Positions 6,977 to 12,716 of a stretch of 12,716 bases of DNA are shown here, in pieces. The DNA is from CAYVBJ01 sp964415185 (GTDB lineage: Bacteria; Bacteroidota; Rhodothermia; Balneolales; Balneolaceae). Every line of letters starts with the position of its first letter. The stretch's first letter is position 1. The notes under the pieces are model-generated. The model ran no database searches, was not told the origin of the DNA, and saw nothing but the letters and a program-made list of their open reading frames with translations. Made by a program: the position numbers and the translations under genes. The stretch covers positions 1 to 12,716 of the forward strand of contig CAYPZI010000082.1 in assembly GCA_964415185.1 (NCBI GenBank), read 5' to 3'.

Positions 6977-7570
6977 TTAATCAGCGTCAATTTTAAACTC
7001 TTTCACAAAAATGCGGTCGCCAAAGGATGAATCATCATCATTACCGGCATTGGCAGCTATATTGAAAATAACGGGTTGATCCGAATCGTCCGGCGCTGTC
7101 CAAGTAAACTCCCAGGATATTTCTCCTTTTTTATTTGGAATCGTTCCTTCGCGAGAGTGCTGCAGATATTGTACCTCATCACTGACGGATGGTGTGAACA
7201 TCAGACGGTTATCCTTCCAACCAAATCTTCCTGCCTGCGAGCCGTCTTGAAAACGAGCCGACACCTGAAAACCGCCTCTTTCAAGATCCGGGTAAGATAG
7301 GTTAATTTTCAAATTGTATTGCTGTCCGGGTTTAAACTTCTTCACAATTCCATTGACTGCAAGACTCCCATCTGCCGGATTGATGTCATAATCAAAATGG
7401 CAGGAATGGCATGACTGTTCCCCGAATCCACCGGTAAACGGTCCATCGAGATGCGCAGGATAAACAGGAAAAAAGTGATCGCTTGCTGAGCCCTCTTTAC
7501 CTGCGTTCATTATTATTCCTGTCAAGAAAGGAATGAACAGTAAAATTAAAATTTTAAAACTACTCCTCAT
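6977..7570 (-). CDS. Secreted CxxCH (haem c) protein with Reeler/choice-of-anchor-V-like domain
   Basis: A 197-residue exported protein. A signal-like hydrophobic stretch (about 5-22) is followed by GGFGEQSCHSCH (47-58), a single CxxCH motif (C54, C57, H58) of the type that binds haem c covalently. The rest reads as a beta-sandwich close to the choice-of-anchor V/Reeler pattern as I recall it: a PGQQYNLKI strand (81-89), RGGFQVSARF (98-107), VQYLQHSREGT (133-143), WEFTWTAP (153-160) and VIFNIAANAGN (167-177). No C-terminal anchor is visible in this short form. It ends 99 bp before the Cys-rich gene. An intrinsic terminator stands just upstream of its start, so it needs its own promoter in a very short interval or read-through. 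The role is unknown; electron transfer or a haem-anchored surface protein are guesses. Confidence 0.75.
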   Translation of the reverse strand: MRSSFKILILLFIPFLTGIIMNAGKEGSASDHFFPVYPAHLDGPFTGGFGEQSCHSCHFDYDINPADGSLAVNGIVKKFKPGQQYNLKINLSYPDLERGGFQVSARFQDGSQAGRFGWKDNRLMFTPSVSDEVQYLQHSREGTIPNKKGEISWEFTWTAPDDSDQPVIFNIAANAGNDDDSSFGDRIFVKEFKIDAD

Positions 7571-7606
7571 ATAAGTCAGATCCAGGTAAATCCGTATTTG
7601 AATAAC

Positions 7607-7648
7607 AAAAAAAGCTCCGGATTAAATTTAAATACCGGAGCTTTTTTT
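7607..7648 (-). terminator. Strong intrinsic terminator after the propeller gene
   Basis: The arms AAAAAAAGCTCCGG (7607-7620) and CCGGAGCTTTTTTT (7635-7648) are perfect complements with a 14-base loop. The core stem is seven GC-rich pairs (GCTCCGG) flanked by A/T runs, so it works in either direction. It starts 15 bases beyond the stop of the minus-strand propeller gene. Confidence 0.92.
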
Positions 7649-7663
7649 AGTTTTTCAGGAGAA

Positions 7664-8686
7664 CTATTCAAGCACAAGCCGGCCAATGTGGCCTGTATCA
7701 GTCCCGAACCAAAGCGATCTTGTTTTTACATCATAATCCATATGCCTGATTGATCCTCTTGCCTGCACTATTTCTTGTGATGCTATAAATTGTTCGGTAT
7801 TTGTATCGAAAGCAACCAGTTTGTTGGGATCGAGACCGCTTGCGCTCAGCCAGATACGGTCTTTGTCGTCAGCCAAAACCGCATATGGGCGGGAATCCGG
7901 GCCATCGGGCATATCCCACTCTGTTATATTGCCGGTTTCAGGATTATATCTTCCAATCTTGCCGGCGGCATAATCCCCGTACCAAACATTGCCGTCCGAG
8001 GTAACATCAAGCCTTCTCGGCCTTGTTTCTTCTCTTGGCAGTTCGATTTCGGTCAGATCCATGGTTTCGGGATCTACCGTGGCTATCTTGTTCGTTCCGA
8101 AGAGTGCGATCCAGGGGCTCTCTTTTTCGGGGCTCATCCTGATTCCGTAAGGCCGTGCCCGTTCGGTTGGTACGGCAAGCACTTTCGCTTCGCCGGTTTG
8201 CACATTAAAATGGCCAACTCCGTTTGCTCCCTGCGATGTAAACCAGATATTCCCGTTTTTGTCGAATGCAAACGTGTGCGGGTCACGCGCATTTTCGTGC
8301 TCCATCATATATTTGGTAATCTCACCGGTTTCCGGGTCTATTTTTCCAATATGCCTTGCCCTGTTTCCGGCATACCAGATAGTACCGTCACCGGCAACGG
8401 TAACCGTATGAGGGCCGGCCCCGTCTTCAAGTTCATATTTGCCGAACTCCCCGGTTTCAGGATTCATGTAACCGATATAATGTTCACGCTGGCCGGCAAA
8501 ATAGACGGTTCCGTCGGGAGCTACATAGGGATCACGCGTTCGCGTTTCATCGTAGGGTACGTTCCAGACATCAACGGATTTGATAATCTCGAACTGAACA
8601 TTTTTCACTTCTTTTTCTTCTAAATCCACAAAGGCAAAAAATCCACCAAAAAATACAACGAATGCAATTCCTGTGAGAGTTTTCAT
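7664..8686 (-). CDS. Virginiamycin B lyase-like seven-bladed beta-propeller
   Basis: A 340-residue protein with an N-terminal hydrophobic signal (about 4-20), so probably exported. About seven repeats of roughly 43 residues follow. Each carries a strand such as DGTIWYAG or DGNVWYGD, then IGxxxPETG (for example 71-79, 113-121, 244-252), the pattern of the streptogramin lyase (Vgb) propeller. In Vgb the late blades carry catalytic His and Glu in PHG...WFTE contexts. Here the comparable late blades read RPRRLDV...WYGD and RPYAVLA...WLSA, lacking both, while PH is kept only early (H93, H137). Antibiotic cleavage is therefore unlikely; a sugar, metabolite or structural role is open. AGAGG lies nine bases before the start. 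It is a single-gene transcript by its terminator. Confidence 0.85.
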   Translation of the reverse strand: MKTLTGIAFVVFFGGFFAFVDLEEKEVKNVQFEIIKSVDVWNVPYDETRTRDPYVAPDGTVYFAGQREHYIGYMNPETGEFGKYELEDGAGPHTVTVAGDGTIWYAGNRARHIGKIDPETGEITKYMMEHENARDPHTFAFDKNGNIWFTSQGANGVGHFNVQTGEAKVLAVPTERARPYGIRMSPEKESPWIALFGTNKIATVDPETMDLTEIELPREETRPRRLDVTSDGNVWYGDYAAGKIGRYNPETGNITEWDMPDGPDSRPYAVLADDKDRIWLSASGLDPNKLVAFDTNTEQFIASQEIVQARGSIRHMDYDVKTRSLWFGTDTGHIGRLVLE

Positions 8687-8912
8687 AATTATATGCCTCT
8701 ATCTATTTGTTTTTAAAAATCTATATAAGTTAACAGCAAATAACTCATTTCCTCAACAACTCTTTTAAAAATGGTGTAAAAATGTTTCCCTCTCGAATAA
8801 TCATGTTACAAAATCAAGTTAAATACTCTTTAACATAAATATTGTTTTAGGGGTTAAGACTCTAACGTGTGTATAACACTTACAATTACCAACCAATAAA
8901 TCTTACACCAAA
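8687..8912. promoter_or_regulatory. Divergent intergenic region with small palindrome
   Basis: This 226-bp stretch separates the divergent propeller (minus) and lipoprotein (plus) genes and must hold both promoters. A perfect inverted repeat, GTTAAA-TACTC-TTTAAC (8818-8834), sits near its middle and may be an operator. A TATAAC at 8872-8877 is a possible -10 element, but no properly spaced -35 was found. Confidence 0.35.
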
Positions 8913-9635
8913 ATGAAAACCTACAGATCAATATTATCAGTGCTGATATTTTTTTCAGTATTTGCAATTTACTCATGCTCCGACTCAACTTCTTCAAATC
9001 AGGATTCACCCAGGTTAAGGCTTAATGCATCCGTTTCACAATCGTCTTCTAACCCGATTGCTCCACCCACAAGCCCATCAGCGCAGTCGGTTTCTGGCCA
9101 TGTAAATATAACTGAAGCCAAATTTCTTGTAAGAAGGATTGAATTCAAAAGCGCACTTGACCAAGACTCGCTTGATTTCAATACGGAACCCTTCGTTCTC
9201 AATTTGAATCTTGATGGTGGCATAACAGAAGTTGTTATCTCGGATATCGATCCCGGCCTTTATGATGAAATTGAATTCGATATTCACAAACCTGAAGATT
9301 TTGAAACACCTCCGGATCCCGAATTCAGAATTGGTGACAGCGGTGATGAGAGATTCTCCATAATTATTAAAGGTACGGCTAATAACGAAAGTTTCGTTTT
9401 CAGGTCTAACGAGAATTTTGACCATGAAATAGATTTATCTCCAAACTTATCGATAACTGAAAGTACTGACATCGTTGATATAACCTTAAGTATTGATACC
9501 TCTCTTTGGTTTACCGGCCCGCTTGGAGAGGAGCTGGATCCAAATAACCCAGATCAAATTGATGAAATAGAAGAATCAGTCGTCCGGTCTTTCGAAGTAT
9601 TTAAAGATGATGACAGGGATGGTATAGAGGATTAA
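8913..9635 (+). CDS. Lipoprotein of unknown function with C-terminal DxDxDG motif
   Basis: A 240-residue predicted lipoprotein. A hydrophobic segment (about 6-20) ends in AIYSC22, an acceptable though not canonical lipobox. A Ser/Pro-rich linker reaches about residue 60. A beta-rich domain follows (about 60-200), with VNITEAKFLVRRIEF, then PFVLNLNLDGG and a GLYDEIEFDIHKPED stretch. This arrangement recalls DUF4382-type domains of surface lipoproteins, but I am not confident of the family. The protein is strongly acidic and ends in DDDRDGIED (232-240), which fits a thrombospondin-type-3-like calcium loop. No Shine-Dalgarno is visible; the start is placed at the ATG directly before the signal sequence. 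It converges with the porin gene. Confidence 0.7.
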   Translation: MKTYRSILSVLIFFSVFAIYSCSDSTSSNQDSPRLRLNASVSQSSSNPIAPPTSPSAQSVSGHVNITEAKFLVRRIEFKSALDQDSLDFNTEPFVLNLNLDGGITEVVISDIDPGLYDEIEFDIHKPEDFETPPDPEFRIGDSGDERFSIIIKGTANNESFVFRSNENFDHEIDLSPNLSITESTDIVDITLSIDTSLWFTGPLGEELDPNNPDQIDEIEESVVRSFEVFKDDDRDGIED

Positions 9636-9660
9636 TTTAAGCGTACTTTATACATATAAT

Positions 9661-9694
9661 AAAAAAGCCGCACCGTGATCAAACGGGACGGCTT
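9661..9694 (-). terminator. Intrinsic terminator for the porin gene
   Basis: The stem is AAGCCG (9665-9670) with CGGCTT (9689-9694), extended inward past a two-base mismatch by CCG/CGG. On the minus strand it is followed by a U run (complement of 9661-9666). It lies 29 bases beyond the porin stop. The lipoprotein gene converges from the other side, and the hairpin may act weakly for it too, though no U run follows on the plus strand. Confidence 0.8.
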
Positions 9695-9723
9695 ATTAAC
9701 ATTAACAATTGGTGAATCGTAAT

Positions 9724-11013
9724 TTAGAAAGCTACAACACCTTCGAGGATAAGTCCTTCAAATTTTCCGCCTGCAAAAATCTGGTCGGCGGGGAAGCGAT
9801 CGTAATCCTGGATTACGTATTCGGCTTTCAGAAGAACGGTGTCGGTGATGAACCATCCGCCTGCAAAGTTCCATCGGTTGACCCGGATGTCTTTTCCGCT
9901 GAAGGGAAGCTCGCCGGTCAGCCTGTTAAATCTCATTCCAAGATATGCTTGTTCTTCGGGCAGGAATCTGTATACGCCTTCCATGGCCCATTGCTCCCAG
10001 TCTCTTTCGCCCTGGATGGCTTCGTCAAACCCGGTACCTTCAACAAATTCGAACGTACCGAAGAGTTCAATTCCTCCCATTTTAACAAATGGGTTAATCA
10101 TAAATGATGTTACCTGATTGGTTAGCCCGGGGTTCACTCTTCCTGAGAAATCGTTTTCAGCAAAATCCATAGCATGGTAGTGGGAACCTGCACGGTCACC
10201 GAAGTACAGCGTGTTGAATGCAGACCTGTTGGTGTGATAAAACGATCCGGTTAATCTGTATCTCAAACCACCTGTTCCACGATTGTCATAACCGATTTTA
10301 CCGCTGAATGATGGATCTCTTTGCTCTTCATTGGTAATATTTCCCCTGAGTTCACCACTCATGATCGAAAGTACGGCAAGGAAGCCGGCATCATTCAGAT
10401 ATTGAACTTCACCACCGATTTCTGTTGTGAAGGGATCCATAATCAGGTTTCCTACAAATGGATTGTAAATGCCCTGGGCGTTGTCACTTCGTCTGAAGTG
10501 CTGGTCACCATAGTTCAATTCATACTGTCCTATTTTCAGCCGAAGGTTTTTCATCAGGTTATCAACCAAATCGCTGTTCAGCATTTTGAGGTCATCCACC
10601 TGCAGGTAACCGCCTTTCACCCACGCTTCGGGGTGGTGGCGAGATGAGAGATAGGTAGTAACGTTTACCTTAACACCATCTGCAAATTGCAAATCAAGAT
10701 AGAGGTTGGCATTGGCTGTATTAAAACCAGGGCCTAAATCTTCGAGCTGAATATCCGGGCCGCCGGGCTCAAAATCGTTCCTGTTATTCAGAGATTGCCA
10801 TTGCTGCCTGAAAGCTCCGCCCCATTCAATTTTGATACCGTCAAATTCCACATCCGTTTGAGTGGGCATTTCAAACGTATTGGCTCCGGTTCTGTCGTAA
10901 GGCCGGAAGTATTGAATTTTTTCGGTTTTGTTTTGTGCACTTAGCACAAAAGGCAATGACCCTGCAATAAGCAGTGCCATAAAGAAGGTTGTGATTGATT
11001 TTAGTGATTTCAT
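9724..11013 (-). CDS. Outer-membrane porin-like beta-barrel
   Basis: A 429-residue predicted outer-membrane protein. A signal peptide (1-26, ending LSA-Q) is followed by a polar segment. After that comes a long series of alternating amphipathic strands rich in aromatic residues and short turns, such as RLTGSFYHTNRS and VLLKAEYVIQDYDR. The last residue is Phe (GVVAF), the usual beta-signal for barrel insertion. The overall style resembles phosphate-selective porin O/P or alginate-export-like families. An LRLKIGQYELNYGDQHFRRSD block (about 157-177) resembles the barrel-constriction region of OprP-like proteins, but substrate cannot be read from sequence. It is a single-gene unit: its own terminator lies downstream and a 480-bp non-coding region upstream. 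No clear Shine-Dalgarno precedes the ATG. Confidence 0.8.
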   Translation of the reverse strand: MKSLKSITTFFMALLIAGSLPFVLSAQNKTEKIQYFRPYDRTGANTFEMPTQTDVEFDGIKIEWGGAFRQQWQSLNNRNDFEPGGPDIQLEDLGPGFNTANANLYLDLQFADGVKVNVTTYLSSRHHPEAWVKGGYLQVDDLKMLNSDLVDNLMKNLRLKIGQYELNYGDQHFRRSDNAQGIYNPFVGNLIMDPFTTEIGGEVQYLNDAGFLAVLSIMSGELRGNITNEEQRDPSFSGKIGYDNRGTGGLRYRLTGSFYHTNRSAFNTLYFGDRAGSHYHAMDFAENDFSGRVNPGLTNQVTSFMINPFVKMGGIELFGTFEFVEGTGFDEAIQGERDWEQWAMEGVYRFLPEEQAYLGMRFNRLTGELPFSGKDIRVNRWNFAGGWFITDTVLLKAEYVIQDYDRFPADQIFAGGKFEGLILEGVVAF

Positions 11014-11493
11014 GACTTTGGTAATTAAAGTTTAAAAATTTCTTTTCAGTTAGCAGGCTGTAGGCCTTTTGCCGATCAAATGTTGTAGATGTTTATTTTT
11101 TATTGAATCATTTTGTTATTGTTTACGAGTCAATTTTTGAACTCTTTGTAACTATCTAATACAATTCACATACCAAAACAGCCGCCGAATAAAAGATTTT
11201 GAGATATTATTATCTTTTTCATGCTTCAAAGCGTCTAAATCCACATATTTTCAGGAAATTTTTTCCCGCTGATGATATTCTTCTTCTTACCTCCGTTTCA
11301 TTTTTTGCATCCTTGCAATTATGCATTCTTTTTTAATTGCAAATGTGCAATTACCGGGGACTCATTTCTCTTAATTCTCCGAATAAAATGATTTAAGGAA
11401 TGATAAAAACCTTAAATTTGATGATATGCAATGACCGTGAGATACGTTTTCAAGCATTACACAGGATCCCAAACAACCAAACAAAGATGATGC
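11014..11493. promoter_or_regulatory. 480-bp divergent intergenic region with GCAATTA cluster
   Basis: AT-rich DNA between the divergent porin and desaturase genes, with no convincing open reading frame. Within it are GCAATTA (11315-11321), TAATTGC (11334-11340) and GCAATTA (11347-11353). The last two form a perfect 7-bp inverted repeat around AAATGT. This cluster is a plausible regulator binding site, about 140 bp before the desaturase start and about 300 bp from the porin start. No RNA gene or confident promoter was recognised. Confidence 0.45.
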
Positions 11494-12318
11494 ATGCAGG
11501 CTCTTATTGATCTTTTCCAGGAATACCAGTTGATTGGCGCAGCGGCCGGCCTTGTTCTTCTGCTTGTTCTCGAACAGGCTCATCCGTTCTTCGATTTTTT
11601 TCGCGGCTCGTTGAAGAAAAAAGGGAAGCATCTGTTCCGGAACCTTTTACTAGGATTTTTAAACAGCCTGCTGATCTCCTTGGTTTTTGTCAGCCTTTGG
11701 GTGGCCGTTTCTACGTGGGCTGATGAAAACAATTTCGGGATTCTGAACTGGCTGGCACTCGAAACTCCCTGGCGGGTCATCCTTGCCATCCTTTTATTCG
11801 ATTTCTGGATGTATGCCTGGCACTGGCTTAACCACGTGGTTCCGTTTTTCTGGAGATTCCACCGTGTGCACCATTCCGATCCCAACATGGATGTAACCAC
11901 GGCCAGTCGGTTTCACATTGGCGAAATCTTTTTTTCCAGCCTCTTCCGTATCGGAATCATCGCCGTTACCGGGATCTATGTGTGGGAACTGCTTCTGTAC
12001 GAAACCATGATGTTTGCTGTGGTTCAGTTTCACCATGCCAATATCGTTCTGCCGCCGAAAGTGGATAAATTTATACGCATATTTATCATTACACCTGCCA
12101 TGCATAAAGTACATCACTCCCGCTGGCAGCCCGAAACCGATTCAAACTATGGGGCTTTTTTAACAATATGGGACCGCCTTGGACGCACCTTCCGCCTTCG
12201 TGAAAAACTGGAGGATATTCGAATTGGACTGGACGAGTTCGATTCCCCTGAACACGAATCGGTCAAGGGCCTTTTCCGCATGCCGCTCCGGAGGGATAAG
12301 AAGACGGGAGAGGATTAA
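11494..12318 (+). CDS. Membrane fatty-acid hydroxylase / sterol desaturase family protein
   Basis: A 274-residue integral membrane di-iron enzyme of the fatty acid hydroxylase superfamily, which oxidises lipid C-H bonds using O2. Membrane segments lie at about 12-28, 50-72, 93-113 and 147-170. The histidine clusters that hold the two irons are intact: HWLNH (H110, H114), HRVHH (H123, H126, H127), HH (H180-H181) and HKVHH (H204, H207, H208). The surrounding motifs FWRFHRVHHSD and NYGAFLTIWDRLGRTF match bacterial members. The C-terminal 40 residues are charged and cytosolic in style. The substrate is not determinable here: sterol, carotenoid or fatty-acid types share these motifs. The ATG at 11494 was chosen as the in-frame start before the first membrane helix; two overlapping ATGs nearby are out of frame. 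Confidence 0.9.
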   Translation: MQALIDLFQEYQLIGAAAGLVLLLVLEQAHPFFDFFRGSLKKKGKHLFRNLLLGFLNSLLISLVFVSLWVAVSTWADENNFGILNWLALETPWRVILAILLFDFWMYAWHWLNHVVPFFWRFHRVHHSDPNMDVTTASRFHIGEIFFSSLFRIGIIAVTGIYVWELLLYETMMFAVVQFHHANIVLPPKVDKFIRIFIITPAMHKVHHSRWQPETDSNYGAFLTIWDRLGRTFRLREKLEDIRIGLDEFDSPEHESVKGLFRMPLRRDKKTGED

Positions 12319-12421
12319 ACAGAGGAACGGAGGAACAGAAGAGCGGATGAACGGAAAAATTGTTTGGGATCACTCTTTCTTCATCGGCTTCTCTATTTCT
12401 CTGTTAATCGGTTCTTCTGTT
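12318..12421. repeat. Long imperfect inverted repeat after the desaturase stop
   Basis: The left arm (12318-12351, purine-rich, beginning AACAGAGGAACGGAGG) and the right arm (12380-12421, ending AATCGGTTCTTCTGTT) are imperfect reverse complements with a 28-base loop. The outer ends (AACAGAGGAAC against GTTCTTCTGTT) and inner ends (GATGAA against TTCATC) pair well, with bulges between. The left arm is itself built of repeated GGAACRG-like units. It begins on the last base of the desaturase stop codon and lacks a U run, so an mRNA-stabilising hairpin or an intergenic REP-like element fits better than a classical terminator. Confidence 0.6.
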
Positions 12422-12447
12422 TCCTTCAAAAACCTTTTCATAAAAAC

Positions 12448-12659
12448 CTATTCAAGTAAATTTTCAAACTCCTCTTCAAATTCTCTTCGCCTGTTTTGTT
12501 TATTGAAAAATGGCAAACCCCAAATTACATATTCTTTTCGTTTTCAAAATCCTGACGAAGATTTTCTTTGATGATCGCAGGGGATTTATCACGAAAAAAA
12601 GAAGAGCCGTACAGCTCTTTCTGGGAAGAAAACAGTTCTTGAAGCAGGCGTTTTGACAT
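12448..12659 (-). pseudogene. Small gene apparently split by a -1 frameshift
   Basis: On the minus strand an ATG at 12659 opens a 44-residue frame (MSKRLLQELFSSQKELYGSS...) that stops at 12525. The -1 frame overlaps it and continues for 31 residues as ...EYVIWGLPFFNKQNRR... ending at 12448. Joined near 12535-12542 (within GAAAAGAAT), the two give one continuous product of about 70 residues rich in Phe, Glu and Arg. One extra A in that short A-run would restore the frame. Either the gene is broken, the sequence has a one-base error, or frameshifting is used. The first frame also stays open upstream to the window edge, so the true start may be outside. No family recognised. A terminator-like hairpin lies inside, which weakens the coding case. 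Confidence 0.4.
12594..12619 (-). terminator. Possible intrinsic terminator (minus strand)
   Basis: On the minus strand AAGAGC-TGTACG-GCTCTT (12619 to 12602) forms a 6-bp stem, 7 with a U-G pair, followed by C and seven T (complement of 12594-12600). This has the shape of an intrinsic terminator for a minus-strand gene lying beyond the right edge. It overlaps the small frameshifted reading frame, so the two calls compete. Confidence 0.4.
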
Positions 12660-12716
12660 AATCAAATTTGTTAGACAGATACTTGTAAAATATTCAGGGC
12701 AAAATAGCCCCGAATG

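Noticed and set aside
7790..8623. A long plus-strand open frame of 277 codons opposite the propeller gene
   Set aside because: It lies antisense to a clear seven-blade protein with strong repeat structure; its translation has no family features and simply mirrors codon bias.
7664..8686. Streptogramin (virginiamycin B) resistance gene
   Set aside because: The fold matches, but the catalytic His/Glu contexts of the late blades are absent and no resistance context is present.
6889..9646. ATTTAAGCGTAC repeated at 6889-6900 and 9635-9646
   Set aside because: A few identical 12-base words are expected by chance in 12.7 kb, and the two places share no other context.
9709..10107. A plus-strand open frame of 132 codons opposite the 3' end of the porin gene
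   Set aside because: It is a shadow of the beta-barrel gene, with no start signal and no recognisable protein character.
12179..12571. A plus-strand open frame of 130 codons running from the desaturase 3' end into the repeat region
   Set aside because: The first third overlaps the desaturase in another frame and the rest is low-complexity Ser/Phe sequence from the inverted repeat and the antisense of the small gene.

Overview
The window looks like chromosomal DNA from a Gram-negative member of the Bacteroidota/Balneolota/Rhodothermota group. This is an inference from outer-membrane beta-barrels, Spase II lipoproteins, AT-leaning intergenic DNA, mostly weak or absent Shine-Dalgarno sequences, and families typical of that group. 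No rRNA, tRNA, transposase, integrase or CRISPR array was seen.

Left half (about 1-6880, all minus strand): a heavy-metal efflux operon of the Cus type. In transcription order it holds a small Cys-rich secreted or membrane-anchored protein (6877-6467), a structured-looking 238-bp gap with linked inverted repeats, a TolC/CusC outer-membrane channel (6228-4921), a CusB-type periplasmic adaptor (4900-3740), a CusA-type RND pump (3715-500), and a Met-rich YtkA/FixH-like lipoprotein (451-38). The three core genes are 20 and 24 bp apart. The pump keeps the three periplasmic methionines that bind Cu(I)/Ag(I) in E. coli CusA, so copper or silver export is the best reading rather than Zn/Co/Ni. No CusF-like chaperone and no regulator are visible; the two small flanking proteins are candidates for the periplasmic metal-handling role.

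Middle (6977-9635): a small secreted protein with one CxxCH haem motif and a Reeler/choice-of-anchor-V-like beta domain (minus); a strong intrinsic terminator; a seven-bladed beta-propeller related to virginiamycin B lyase but apparently without its late-blade catalytic residues (minus); then, divergently, a plus-strand lipoprotein of unknown function ending in a calcium-loop-like DxDxDG motif.

Right part (9661-12716): a terminator serving a minus-strand outer-membrane porin-like barrel, a 480-bp divergent intergenic region with three copies of a GCAATTA motif, and a plus-strand membrane fatty-acid hydroxylase/sterol desaturase family enzyme with its histidine clusters intact. Downstream is a long imperfect inverted repeat that begins at the desaturase stop codon, and then a small minus-strand gene that appears to be split by a -1 frameshift.

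The clearest candidates for something undescribed are the extended Cus operon (Cys-rich protein first, Met-rich lipoprotein last) with its possible pseudoknot leader ahead of the channel gene, and the frameshifted small gene at the right edge.
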